A stretch of DNA of 64,000 nucleotides, taken from contig JAMFSJ010000049.1 in NCBI GenBank assembly GCA_026225255.1, forward strand, positions 1 through 64,000, written 5' to 3'. Source of the DNA: Methylacidimicrobium fagopyrum (GTDB lineage Bacteria; Verrucomicrobiota; Verrucomicrobiia; Limisphaerales; UBA11358). The translations under genes and the position numbers were made by a program. Below the pieces are notes generated by a model, which was not told where the DNA came from, did not search any database, and was given only the letters and a program-made list of their open reading frames with translations. Below, piece by piece: positions 25,033-33,636 of this stretch; positions within the stretch are counted from its first letter, which is position 1; each line of letters starts with the position of its first letter.

Positions 25033-25845
25033 TCAAAACCCGCGCAAATCCGTGCTGCTGCGTTTGGGTAAACCTGGCGCGGGCGTGCGTTTAAGCACGA
25101 GATATTCAATCCCGTTTTGTTCGCAATATTCACGCTTGCCGCCTTTGTCGCCATCTTCGTTCACGGCGTAAATATCCGGCTTAAGTGATTTGATTTCTGG
25201 ATCCGCATCCAACCAGCCGTCGCCACTGGAGATCAACGCCTGCTTCACAAATTTGATCGAGCCGACGACATAACGGCGTTCAGCCTGCGACAGCAGCGGA
25301 TGTCCTTCACCCTTGAGCAAACGGATATTCGCATCGTGACCGACGATGACGTGCAGGCTGCCGTAAGTGCTGACCTCTTCCAAAAAACGCACATGACCGG
25401 AGTGAAACCAATCAAAACTACCGGTGACGATGACTTTTTTCCGACCGATGATCGGCGTCAAAGATGACGGCTCAGGAAAATCTTTGAGATCATCCGCTTT
25501 GAAAATGTGACGAACGATTTTATGTTCACGGGCAAAAGCTTCGCGTGCGGCGTTGGTTGTCGTTTCAAGATCCGCCCAAACATCCGCACTTACGTTTTTT
25601 GGCAACTCATCAATGTTCACTGAACTGTCCGCTTCAATCACGCGGTTCACATAACGAACGGCGTTGAGAAAATAACTGCGTTCGGCCCACGGAAATTTGG
25701 GCGGCTGACCGGTAAGTTTTTGAACCGTCGCATCAGGCCAGAGCAGAACGGAAAGTTCGCCCAGTTTCGCGGCCTCTTCCAAAAAACGCAGATCGCGCGA
25801 CCGCAAGTCGTCAAACGCGCCGGAGATGATGATTTGTTTTTTCAT
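25033..25845 (-). CDS. Tandem nucleotidyltransferase (cytidylyltransferase-like), first domain degenerate
   Basis: From the ATG at 25845 this is a 270-residue protein with two related halves. The second half has the intact motif GSFDWFHSGHVRFLEEV, with HSGH, plus a C-terminal KRSSTDLRG. The first half has GAFDDLRSRDLRFLEEA and lacks the HxGH motif, so it is probably not catalytic. Such enzymes activate a sugar or alcohol phosphate with a nucleotide. Its start overlaps the GHMP kinase stop by four bases and the fucosidase is upstream, suggesting sugar-phosphate activation; the substrate is unproven. Confidence 0.8.
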   Translation of the reverse strand: MKKQIIISGAFDDLRSRDLRFLEEAAKLGELSVLLWPDATVQKLTGQPPKFPWAERSYFLNAVRYVNRVIEADSSVNIDELPKNVSADVWADLETTTNAAREAFAREHKIVRHIFKADDLKDFPEPSSLTPIIGRKKVIVTGSFDWFHSGHVRFLEEVSTYGSLHVIVGHDANIRLLKGEGHPLLSQAERRYVVGSIKFVKQALISSGDGWLDADPEIKSLKPDIYAVNEDGDKGGKREYCEQNGIEYLVLKRTPAPGLPKRSSTDLRGF

Positions 25846-26639
25846 TTGGCGGATGTGCGCACACTCACCTGAAATGCACCGGGAAATTTTTCCTTCGACG
25901 CAACGAGCAGATAACCACCGCCGCAGCCGGAGAACATCGCGCCGGGGAATTGCTTTTGATACGCGAGCAGAATTTTCTTCAAATTCACCTTCAGGCGCGG
26001 ATGTGACACGACGTGCGGCAGAATCTTTTCCCAGCACAACATCGTTTCATTAAACGACGCGCCGAGCGCGTTCACATCCATTTGCTTGATCGCGTCGAAG
26101 CAGAGCTTTCCCGATTCGCCCAGCCGTGCGATCCATTTCGGTTCCAGATTTTTAATGCCGAGCGGATGATAACCATCCGGGCGCGGCTCGATGGGCAGCA
26201 AATGCAAAACGGTTTCCAGCCAGCGCGCGTGCTTCGTGGAGTTCAAACTTTCGATATGCGCCGGAAAAATGCCGCCTTCAAATTTGAAATCGTAATCCAG
26301 CCGGTTCACGCCGGGATAAACTAATCCGATCATGTCCTGCGAACCGCTCGGCTCGGCTTTGCCTTGATTCTCGGCGGCGTAAAGTTCGCGCACCAATTCA
26401 GCAGGCGGACGATTGGGCAATTTATTTTTCCAGAGCTGCGTCGCCACCGCGCGCGTGCCGCTGGCGATGCCGGAGCGATCCATCGGCCGGAAATCAGGCT
26501 CAATCTGCACCACGACCATTGAACCAAACGGCTTGGGATTGTGGCGCGAAACAAACGGTTGATCAATCCAGCCGCCCGCGAGTTGCAGACGATTGGGAAT
26601 AGCCCCTAAAAGTTGGGTGACGGCAGATATTTTTTGCAT
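25842..26639 (-). CDS. GHMP-family sugar kinase
   Basis: The 265-residue protein has the N-terminal GHMP substrate motif NRLQLAGGWIDQP, a Gly/Ser-rich segment SGIASGTRAVATQLW in place of the usual PxxxGLGSS loop, GSQDMIGL, and the C-terminal motif SGCGGGYLLVA. These features are closest to heptose or fucose kinases of this superfamily. At 265 residues it is shorter than most (300 or more). It sits between a GH29 fucosidase 17 bp upstream and a nucleotidyltransferase that overlaps it, so L-fucose or a related sugar is a plausible substrate. This is inference only. Confidence 0.78.
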   Translation of the reverse strand: MQKISAVTQLLGAIPNRLQLAGGWIDQPFVSRHNPKPFGSMVVVQIEPDFRPMDRSGIASGTRAVATQLWKNKLPNRPPAELVRELYAAENQGKAEPSGSQDMIGLVYPGVNRLDYDFKFEGGIFPAHIESLNSTKHARWLETVLHLLPIEPRPDGYHPLGIKNLEPKWIARLGESGKLCFDAIKQMDVNALGASFNETMLCWEKILPHVVSHPRLKVNLKKILLAYQKQFPGAMFSGCGGGYLLVASKEKFPGAFQVSVRTSAK

Positions 26640-26656
26640 CGGTTCAATGGCGAAAG

Positions 26657-28606
26657 TCAGGGGCCAACGAAAGTCAATCGCACGGAATTAAGATTCATGG
26701 CTTTCCAACTCGCCGCATCTTTAGCACGCACGCTCACGGTCAGTTTGCCTGGCTTGGAAATCGTAATCGTGCCGAGATCGCTCGTCAAAAATTGATCCCA
26801 GCCGGCCGTTTGCGGTGATGTGGCCGCGAGCGTTTTATCACCGACACCGATGATAAATTCAGCCGGGCCACTGGCGGCGGCAATGGTCGTGCTAACCTGA
26901 TAAGTTCCCGGCTGGCGAATTTGTGCGGTCCACGAAACCCATTCATCCGCCTTGTCCCAATAGCCGATGTCAGGTTTGCCGCCTTGTTCTTCCAGCTTGA
27001 TTGTCTCGCCGTGCAGCGTGGCGTCGTCAGCCGTGAAAGTCAGTTGCCCTTTGGCATCCGGCGCAACCACTTTCGGCGTCACCGACGCGATCACCGGTTT
27101 CAAATTACTGCCGGTGATTTTCAACGAACACGTCAGGTCGCTTAATTTTTCGCCGGGCAACGTGACGATCAATCCGTCCGTCGTCTGCGTGAATTTTAAT
27201 TTCCCTTTATGCCCGAGCAACTCGACGCGTTTGATTTGGTTCACCGTCGCATCGTCCGTTTTGGCGAGTGACTTGATCGTAAAGGTTTCGTCGTCCGGCC
27301 AGCCGAGCGCGATCGCATACAGCGTTTTGCCTTTCGTCGTGAAGCGGATGTCTTTTGCGGTGTAATTAAAATTCTCCTTGAACATGCCGCCTTTGGCCTG
27401 CACCGCGCCTTCGCCGTAGAGCAGCCACGGACGCGTGCCGTAAATCGCTTCACCATTGATCGCCGTCCAATCCGCGAGTTGATGCAACATCGTTTCCACT
27501 TCCGGATCGAGCGAACCATCGGGCCGCAACACGACGTTGAGCAGCAAATTTCCGTTCTTGCTCGTGATATCCACGAGCATGTGCACCGTCCAACTCAACG
27601 GCTGATATTTCCAATGCCGGTTGTAAAACCAATCGCCGATCGACGTGTCCGTCTGCCACGGCGACGGATTGATGCCGCCGTTCACGCCACGTTCGTAATC
27701 CTGCACCCAACGGCCGTCGGACGGTTGTTTGCAATTATAAATCGCCGTCAACTTGCCGTGGTTGTGTTGCAAATTATCGTTGTAAAGATTGGCGATTTGC
27801 GCCAGACCGACTTCGTTGCCGAAGACCACGCCGCCGTCGCTGTAAAGCAAATCGGGATGATAATCGTCCACGAGCTGTTTGATCTCGGCATACCATTGCC
27901 GCTGCCAGCGCGGATCATTGGAATACCAACTGGTGTCGCCGGGCTGTGCGGGAAAATGGTAGAGATCCCAATTATTGGAATCCGCGCCGTCATACGGCAC
28001 GCCCGCCAGCGGACCGGTCTTGTCCGCTTTATGCGCATCTTGAAACCACGTGAAACTCGCGCCGAGATGTTCGGAAACGCCGAAGGGCAAACCATTTTCC
28101 TTCGCGGCTTTTTGCCATTCGCCGACCACGTCACGATGCGGGCCGTAATTTAGTGAATTCCATGAGTGCAACGGTGAATTCCACAGGAAAAAATCATCGT
28201 GATGCGTGCCCATGCTGACGAAATATTTCGCGCCCGCCTTTTTGTAGAGCGCCATCAATTTTTCCGGATCCCACTTTTCCGCGTGCCACAACGGGATGAT
28301 ATCCTTCCAACCATTCGTGGACGGATGGCCGTAGCGCGCGAGGTGGTCTTTATAATCCGCCGAGCCCTGCTCATACATTTTGCGCGCATACCAGTCGCCT
28401 TCCATCGGCACGGCTTGCGGCCCCCAATGCGCCCAGATGCCAAACTTGGCGTCGCGAAACCATTCCGGACATTGATAATTCGTGAGCGAATTCATCGTCA
28501 CCTGATACGGCCCGGCGGTCACCGGCAAATCACCAGCGGGTGTTGGGTCGGCGAAAACGCCAGTGAGGGACGCGAATAGAATCGTGAAGGCGAGGGTAGT
28601 TTTCAT
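26657..28606 (-). CDS. Secreted GH29 alpha-L-fucosidase
   Basis: From the ATG at 28606 the protein has 649 residues and a signal peptide (MKTTLAFTILFASLTGVFAD). GH29 features are WFRDAKFGIWAHWGPQ, MYEQG, KKAGAKYFVSMGTHHDDFFLW, and YHPDLLYSDGG with the probable nucleophile Asp. A C-terminal beta-rich region (about residues 500-649) looks like a carbohydrate-binding module. It would release L-fucose from polysaccharides or glycans. It is the first gene of an operon with a GHMP kinase and a nucleotidyltransferase. Confidence 0.93.
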   Translation of the reverse strand: MKTTLAFTILFASLTGVFADPTPAGDLPVTAGPYQVTMNSLTNYQCPEWFRDAKFGIWAHWGPQAVPMEGDWYARKMYEQGSADYKDHLARYGHPSTNGWKDIIPLWHAEKWDPEKLMALYKKAGAKYFVSMGTHHDDFFLWNSPLHSWNSLNYGPHRDVVGEWQKAAKENGLPFGVSEHLGASFTWFQDAHKADKTGPLAGVPYDGADSNNWDLYHFPAQPGDTSWYSNDPRWQRQWYAEIKQLVDDYHPDLLYSDGGVVFGNEVGLAQIANLYNDNLQHNHGKLTAIYNCKQPSDGRWVQDYERGVNGGINPSPWQTDTSIGDWFYNRHWKYQPLSWTVHMLVDITSKNGNLLLNVVLRPDGSLDPEVETMLHQLADWTAINGEAIYGTRPWLLYGEGAVQAKGGMFKENFNYTAKDIRFTTKGKTLYAIALGWPDDETFTIKSLAKTDDATVNQIKRVELLGHKGKLKFTQTTDGLIVTLPGEKLSDLTCSLKITGSNLKPVIASVTPKVVAPDAKGQLTFTADDATLHGETIKLEEQGGKPDIGYWDKADEWVSWTAQIRQPGTYQVSTTIAAASGPAEFIIGVGDKTLAATSPQTAGWDQFLTSDLGTITISKPGKLTVSVRAKDAASWKAMNLNSVRLTFVGP

Positions 28607-28745
28607 GGTGGTTGCCCGTTGATGAAAAACTATTCGCGGGAACGAATCCATCCTAAAAAGTGAGTGCCATCGAACTCGTTAAGCAAACCGTAATAACGAA
28701 ACTGAAAACATCAACTGCGTATTTTTTCCTTCTCAGCCAATCTGA

Positions 28746-29162
28746 TTAGGTAGTTGGTTTATCATTATCTGAAATGGCCGATGATTTTGGGATGATATCC
28801 TTAACAAACCAGCTAACTATCCGGTCAGCACAGCGAAGACAAATGATTGCGAATGTAATATGTAAGGCGATGCGAAGCACAATAAGCCAGCCTCTAGGGG
28901 TGAGATGAAATCCTGAAGTTACATAATCCAGCAAGTATGTAGCATCTGCTAAAGCGTAAAAGAAAAGCCACAAAACCTGCAACCGAATGAGGAAAACAGC
29001 AAACTGCCTGAATGTCATCCGTTCCCAGAATTGTTGTTCTGCGGGTGAAATAATATGACCAAGCGCAGCTGGCGAAGAGCTGAAAAAAGCGTCGGTGCTG
29101 CAGGATGGACAACTTATCGCGTCATCGGAATTTTCCAAACCGCAGTTTGCGCATTTCTTCAT
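28746..29162 (-). CDS. Zinc-ribbon membrane protein, unknown function
   Basis: This 138-residue frame begins with a short zinc ribbon, CANCGLENSDDAISCPSC, followed by two or three membrane segments. I recognise no family beyond the ribbon. It uses more A/T than its neighbours. It lies between the GME-type epimerase and the fucosidase operon, all on the minus strand, but gaps of about 85 and 140 bp argue against one operon. Confidence 0.6.
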   Translation of the reverse strand: MKKCANCGLENSDDAISCPSCSTDAFFSSSPAALGHIISPAEQQFWERMTFRQFAVFLIRLQVLWLFFYALADATYLLDYVTSGFHLTPRGWLIVLRIALHITFAIICLRCADRIVSWFVKDIIPKSSAISDNDKPTT

Positions 29163-29248
29163 AAACGTTTGAAGCTAACTAAGCTTTCTTTAAAAAAAAT
29201 CCAGCCGCCCGCCAAAAGCGAGCGGCTGGAAATTAAACCAACACCGGA

Positions 29249-30298
29249 TCAGCCAATCCCAATACGTTTGCCCGCATTACGCGCACTATATTGTTCTTTG
29301 ATCCACTTGTAAGTCGCCGCGAGACCTTTGTCCAACGTCGTGTTCGGCTCCCATTTGAGCACTTGCTTGATGAAGGTGTTGTCGGAATTACGACCGGCCA
29401 CACCTTGCGGCGCGCTCAGGTTATAACTGCGTTTCATCTTCACGCCCGCGATTTTTTCCACTTTGGAAACCAGCGTGTTGATGGAAACCAATTCGCTGGA
29501 ACCGAGATTGATCGGCGTCGCGATCAATTCGTCGCAATGCGTGATCATATCAATGCCCTTCACGCAATCGTCAATATACATGAAGCTGCGGGTCTGCTCG
29601 CCATTGCCCCAGATGTTGATGCTCAAATCCTTTTTATCAATCGCTTCGATGATCTTGCGGCACATCGCAGCGGGCGCTTTTTCGCGGCCGCCGTCCCACG
29701 TGCCGTTCGGGCCGTAAACATTGTGGAAACGCGCGATGAACGTTTTCATGCCGCGTTCGTGCCAATATTCTTCGCAGAACATTTCGGAAACCAATTTTTC
29801 CCAGCCGTAGCCGCGTTCGGCCATCGCGGGATACGCGTCGGATTCTTTCAACGCGCGGACTTTCGGATCCTTTTGCAAGAGCGTGTTGTAAGCGCAAGCG
29901 GAGCTGGAATAAAAATAACGGCGCACGCCCGCCTTGTAAGCGGCTTCAACCATGTGCGTATTAATGAGAATGGAGCGCAGACATTCAACGCGGAAACGTT
30001 CGATGAAACCCATGCCGCCCATGTCCGCCGCGAGATTGTAAACTTCGACCGCGCCTTCGCAGACGTGATGGCAATTCGCTTCAATGCTGACATCGAGACA
30101 AATATTTTCGACGCCGGGAACGTGCAGATACCATTCGTAAACCGGCTTTTTATCCACCGCACGAATGTTCGTGAAACCCTTTTTCTTAAAATACAGCGCC
30201 AGGTTTCCGCCGATAAATCCGCCGCCGCCAGTGATGACGATCAAGTCGTCTTTTTTCAGCGGCGCATCTTTTTCCACCACCCGTTTTTTAGATTCCAT
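29249..30298 (-). CDS. gme: GDP-mannose 3,5-epimerase
   Basis: The 349-residue short-chain dehydrogenase-fold epimerase has the cofactor motif GGGGFIGGNLA, the family mark NLAADMGGMGFI, the active-site stretch SSSACAYN, the YxxxK pair in YGWEKLV, and RFHNVYGPNGTWDGGREKA, which is typical of GME. GME converts GDP-D-mannose to GDP-L-galactose and GDP-L-gulose. In bacteria it supplies surface polysaccharides. The neighbouring fucosidase and kinase genes also handle deoxy- or L-sugars, though no operon joins them. Confidence 0.9.
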   Translation of the reverse strand: MESKKRVVEKDAPLKKDDLIVITGGGGFIGGNLALYFKKKGFTNIRAVDKKPVYEWYLHVPGVENICLDVSIEANCHHVCEGAVEVYNLAADMGGMGFIERFRVECLRSILINTHMVEAAYKAGVRRYFYSSSACAYNTLLQKDPKVRALKESDAYPAMAERGYGWEKLVSEMFCEEYWHERGMKTFIARFHNVYGPNGTWDGGREKAPAAMCRKIIEAIDKKDLSINIWGNGEQTRSFMYIDDCVKGIDMITHCDELIATPINLGSSELVSINTLVSKVEKIAGVKMKRSYNLSAPQGVAGRNSDNTFIKQVLKWEPNTTLDKGLAATYKWIKEQYSARNAGKRIGIG

Positions 30299-30499
30299 AG
30301 TTTTTGTTTAATGACCGTCTTAAGGTGGACTAGCATTGTTGAATCAAGTCCAATTTTCCAGCTTTTTTTGACGCCGGGGAAAACCGCCATGAACTTAACC
30401 GCCGTTTAAAAGCGCACCCAACTCACGCGTAGCCTCCGCTGGGTGGCGACGCGATAAACTGGATTGTTCCGCTAACTCTGTTACCCTCACCAAGTTTCG

Positions 30500-32290
30500 A
30501 TGAATCAAATTGTCAATATAGCCGCCTATAAATTTGTCGCGCTGCCGGAATTACGTTCGCTCCGCGCGCGGCTGCTGGCGTTGTGCAAAAGCTGGGAACT
30601 CAAGGGCACGATCCTATTGAGCGCGGAAGGCATCAATTTATTTGTCGCGGGCGCGGCGGAGAAAATCGATTTGCTCCTCGCAGAATTACGCAGCTTGCCC
30701 GGCCTCGAAGATTTGAAAGTGAAAATCAGCGTGACGGAACATCAGCCGTTCACGCGGATGCTCGTGCGGTTGAAAAAAGAGATTATCGCGTTCGGGGTCG
30801 AAGGCATTGATCCCGCGCAACGCACGTCGCCCAAGCTCACCGCGACGGAATTGAAACAGTGGCTCGACGAAGGCCGGCCGGTGACGCTCCTCGATACCCG
30901 CAATGATTACGAGGTGAAACTCGGCACCTTCAAAAACGCGCTGCCGATCGGCATTGATCATTTTCGCGAATTTCCCGACGCCGTGCGCAAGCTGCCGACG
31001 CAGATGAAAGAGCAGCCCATCGTGATGTTTTGCACCGGCGGCATACGTTGCGAGAAGGCTGGCCCGTTCATGGAGCGCGAAGGTTTTAAACAAATTTTTC
31101 AGCTCGACGGCGGCATCCTGAAATATTTTGAAGACTGCGGCGGCGCGCATTACGACGGCGAATGTTTTGTGTTCGATCAACGCGTCGGGCTTGATCCGAG
31201 TTTGCAGGAAACCGAATCCACCCAATGTTTTCGCTGCCAAACACCCTTGAGCGAAGCGGATCAAAAAGACGAACGCTATGTTTCCGGCCAGTCGTGTCCG
31301 TTCTGTTTCAAAACCGCGACCGAGCAAATGACGGAAAATATCGCACGCCGCCACGAAGCCATCGCGCGGGCCGTCACGCCGCTGCCGGGCAGTGCGCCTT
31401 ACGATAATTTCAAGCCCGTCAACGTGCCGGAAGAATATGACGGCAAAACTTTGGTCGAAGCGTTGTGCGGCGTGGTAAAACATTTGCCCGCCGAATATTG
31501 GGAAACCGAATGTGCGCGCGGTCTTGTGTTGAACACGAAACACGAAATTGTTTCGGCCAAAAAAATCGTCCGCGCGGGCGAACGTTTTTTGCATAAATAT
31601 CCGAACGTCACCGAGCCGGACGTGAATGGTCGCGTGGAAATTTTGCACGAAGATCAGGCATTGATCGTCGTCAACAAACCGGCGCCGTTGCCGATGCACG
31701 CGGGCGGACGGTTCAATTTCAACACGCTCCAACACATTCTCAACGCCGCGTATCATCCGCAAAAACCGCATCCCGCGCATCGGCTCGACGCGAACACGAC
31801 CGGTCTGGTTTTGGTGACGCGTTCGCGGCATTTCGCCGGTAAATTGCAGCCGCAATTCGCCAAAGGTTCGGTGACGAAAACGTATCTCGTGCGCGTGCAA
31901 GGCGCGCCGCTGGAAAACGAATTCAGCTGCGATGCGCCCATCAGCACCGAGGCGGGCGAAGTCGGTTCGCGCACGGTGGATTTTGAAAACGGCTTGCCGT
32001 CGCGCACAGAATTTCGCGTGCTCCAACGCCACACGGACGGCACAACACTGCTCGAAGCACGTCCGCTGACCGGTCGCACAAATCAAATCCGCATCCACGC
32101 GCGGCAGCTGGATTTTCCCGTGTGCGGTGATCAGGTTTATTTGGCCGGCAAGAAAATTGGCGTGACGCAGACGTTGAGTTTGACTGACCCGCCGCTGTGC
32201 CTGCACGCGTGGAAAATAAAGTTCGTGCATCCGCAAGATCACAAGCCCGTGGAATTTACCGCTCCACCACCCGCGTGGGCGACGTCCTAA
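30500..32290 (+). CDS. trhO: Fusion of TrhO-type tRNA hydroxylase and RluA-type pseudouridine synthase
   Basis: The 596-residue protein joins two complete domains. Residues 1 to about 280 are TrhO/YceA: an N-terminal ferredoxin-like fold (KGTILLSAEGINLFVAG), then a rhodanese domain with the catalytic Cys in CTGGIRC (178-184) and a Cys-rich zinc region (CFRCQ...CPFCF). Residues about 300-596 are an RluA-type synthase with HRLDANTTGLVLV (catalytic Asp, 427-435), TKTYLVRVQGAP and LTGRTNQIRIHARQLDFPVCGD. TrhO makes 5-hydroxyuridine at tRNA position 34. One polypeptide may modify two tRNA or rRNA positions. The two parts are usually separate proteins. Confidence 0.92.
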   Translation: MNQIVNIAAYKFVALPELRSLRARLLALCKSWELKGTILLSAEGINLFVAGAAEKIDLLLAELRSLPGLEDLKVKISVTEHQPFTRMLVRLKKEIIAFGVEGIDPAQRTSPKLTATELKQWLDEGRPVTLLDTRNDYEVKLGTFKNALPIGIDHFREFPDAVRKLPTQMKEQPIVMFCTGGIRCEKAGPFMEREGFKQIFQLDGGILKYFEDCGGAHYDGECFVFDQRVGLDPSLQETESTQCFRCQTPLSEADQKDERYVSGQSCPFCFKTATEQMTENIARRHEAIARAVTPLPGSAPYDNFKPVNVPEEYDGKTLVEALCGVVKHLPAEYWETECARGLVLNTKHEIVSAKKIVRAGERFLHKYPNVTEPDVNGRVEILHEDQALIVVNKPAPLPMHAGGRFNFNTLQHILNAAYHPQKPHPAHRLDANTTGLVLVTRSRHFAGKLQPQFAKGSVTKTYLVRVQGAPLENEFSCDAPISTEAGEVGSRTVDFENGLPSRTEFRVLQRHTDGTTLLEARPLTGRTNQIRIHARQLDFPVCGDQVYLAGKKIGVTQTLSLTDPPLCLHAWKIKFVHPQDHKPVEFTAPPPAWATS

Positions 32291-32294
32291 AAAC

Positions 32295-32413
32295 TGGTGG
32301 GGCGAGATTCCATCGGGCCCCAATTAAAAAGGCGTGAATGTTCAAAGAAGCGTCAAATTCAGAACGCTTCAATTAATTTTTAAACCGTAATAGCATCACG
32401 GCTCGCCCCACCA
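32295..32413. repeat. 12-bp inverted repeat between converging genes
   Basis: tggtggggcgag (32295-32306) and ctcgccccacca (32402-32413) pair perfectly around 95 bases. It separates the stop codons of the TrhO fusion and rsmH. It may be a bidirectional terminator or a dispersed palindrome. Confidence 0.65.
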
Positions 32414-32421
32414 AAAATTGA

Positions 32422-33513
32422 TCACGCGCGTTTAGCCCAGCGTAGTTTCGCGGGCGCGGAACGCGGATTGGCATTGCGTTCTTCCGCCGATGGCCGAATG
32501 ACCTCTTCGGTAATTTCAGAATAAAGTCCATCTCGATGACCACTGGCAAAAGCCTTTTTCACCCGCCGGTCTTCGCCGGAATGAAACGTCAAAATCGCTA
32601 CGCGGCCGCCGGATTTCAGACACGCCGGCAAGGTGCGCAACAAAGTATCGAGCGCAGAAAATTCATCATTTACCGCGATGCGTAAGGCCTGGAAAACGCG
32701 GCGAATCGTGAGCGTGATTTCATCTTTTTGCAAACGTGGCAACGCATTCTTAATCGCGTTGGCCAGTTCGGTAGTGGTGGCAAATTTCTTTTCCGCGAGG
32801 GCGCTGGATAAGATCGCGGCGGCCGGCTCATCGGAATTTTCCACGAGCAATTCGGCGAGCGCGGCGGGTTTGATTTTTTCGAGAAAGGCCGACGCCGATT
32901 GTCCCCGCTGCGGATTCATGCGCATGTCGAGCGGGCCGGCGTGCTTCACCGAAAAGCCGCGCCCCGGATCATCAATCTGCATCGAAGAAATTCCGAGATC
33001 GGCAAGAATCAGGTCTGCACCGATAACGGCGTTTTGTGACTGTGATCCATCGTCGCCAACTCGGCGACCACCGACCGCCGTTACGGAAGCGAGCACTTGC
33101 GGCAAGCCTGCGAAATTACTGCGATGCGCAGTGAAAACAGTTTCATCAAAACCTAACGTGCGCAACCGCGCCTCGGTTTTCGGCAGTTCAATCGGATCTT
33201 GGTCCAAGCCAAGTAGTTTTCCGCCGGGCGCAATTGCCTTGAGAATTTCCTGCGTGTGGCCGCCGTAGCCGAGCGTGCAATCCACAGCCAGATCGCCCGG
33301 TTGCGGCGCGAGCGCGGCGAGAATTTCTGCGACCATGATCGGGCGATGGGTTCCGGCGGGCGTCTTGCCCGACGCCAGAACTTTGGCGAGGGTCGCGTCG
33401 TCGCGCGTGTGTTCTTTGTATTTTTCCTCGAACCGACGCGGGTTGCGGCCAGAATAACGCACGCGCCGTTTGTGCGGCGCGGGCGACGGACTGGATGAAA
33501 TTTCTTCGGACAC
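32422..33513 (-). CDS. rsmH: 16S rRNA (cytosine-1402-N4)-methyltransferase
   Basis: The 363-residue protein has a SAM-binding start (DCTLGYGGHTQ), GLDQDP, ILADLGISSMQIDDPGRGFS, and RRVFQALRIAVNDE with LTFHSGEDR near the end. It methylates cytosine 1402 of 16S rRNA and is often in the dcw division cluster, which is not present here. Residues 144-163 are an in-frame addition, encoded by a 60-bp palindrome, between LPQVLAS and IGADLILADLG. The N-terminus has a basic extension of about 50 residues. Confidence 0.94.
   Translation of the reverse strand: MSEEISSSPSPAPHKRRVRYSGRNPRRFEEKYKEHTRDDATLAKVLASGKTPAGTHRPIMVAEILAALAPQPGDLAVDCTLGYGGHTQEILKAIAPGGKLLGLDQDPIELPKTEARLRTLGFDETVFTAHRSNFAGLPQVLASVTAVGGRRVGDDGSQSQNAVIGADLILADLGISSMQIDDPGRGFSVKHAGPLDMRMNPQRGQSASAFLEKIKPAALAELLVENSDEPAAAILSSALAEKKFATTTELANAIKNALPRLQKDEITLTIRRVFQALRIAVNDEFSALDTLLRTLPACLKSGGRVAILTFHSGEDRRVKKAFASGHRDGLYSEITEEVIRPSAEERNANPRSAPAKLRWAKRA
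33024..33083 (-). repeat. 60-bp palindromic repeat inside rsmH
   Basis: Terminal inverted words taacggcg (33024-33031) and cgccgtta (33076-33083) bound exactly 60 bases, 20 codons. The segment encodes residues 144-163 with no counterpart in RsmH proteins I know. Its coding strand begins taacggcggtcggt, resembling the intergenic repeat at 23622. Confidence 0.65.
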
Positions 33514-33636
33514 GACGGAAATTCTGCAATTCTTTACGCGCGAGTTCGAGGCAAATCGGATTCGGTCAAAGGGCTGCCGCTATTTTATCGGCAGTAGAAA
33601 ATGCGTAAAACCTGCCGACTGCAAGTCGGTAGCACC

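Noticed and set aside
30686..32323. 545-residue open frame on the minus strand opposite the TrhO-RluA fusion
   Set aside because: It mirrors a gene with clear domains, has no recognisable motif of its own and is rich in Arg/His/Phe, typical for an antisense shadow in G+C-rich codons.
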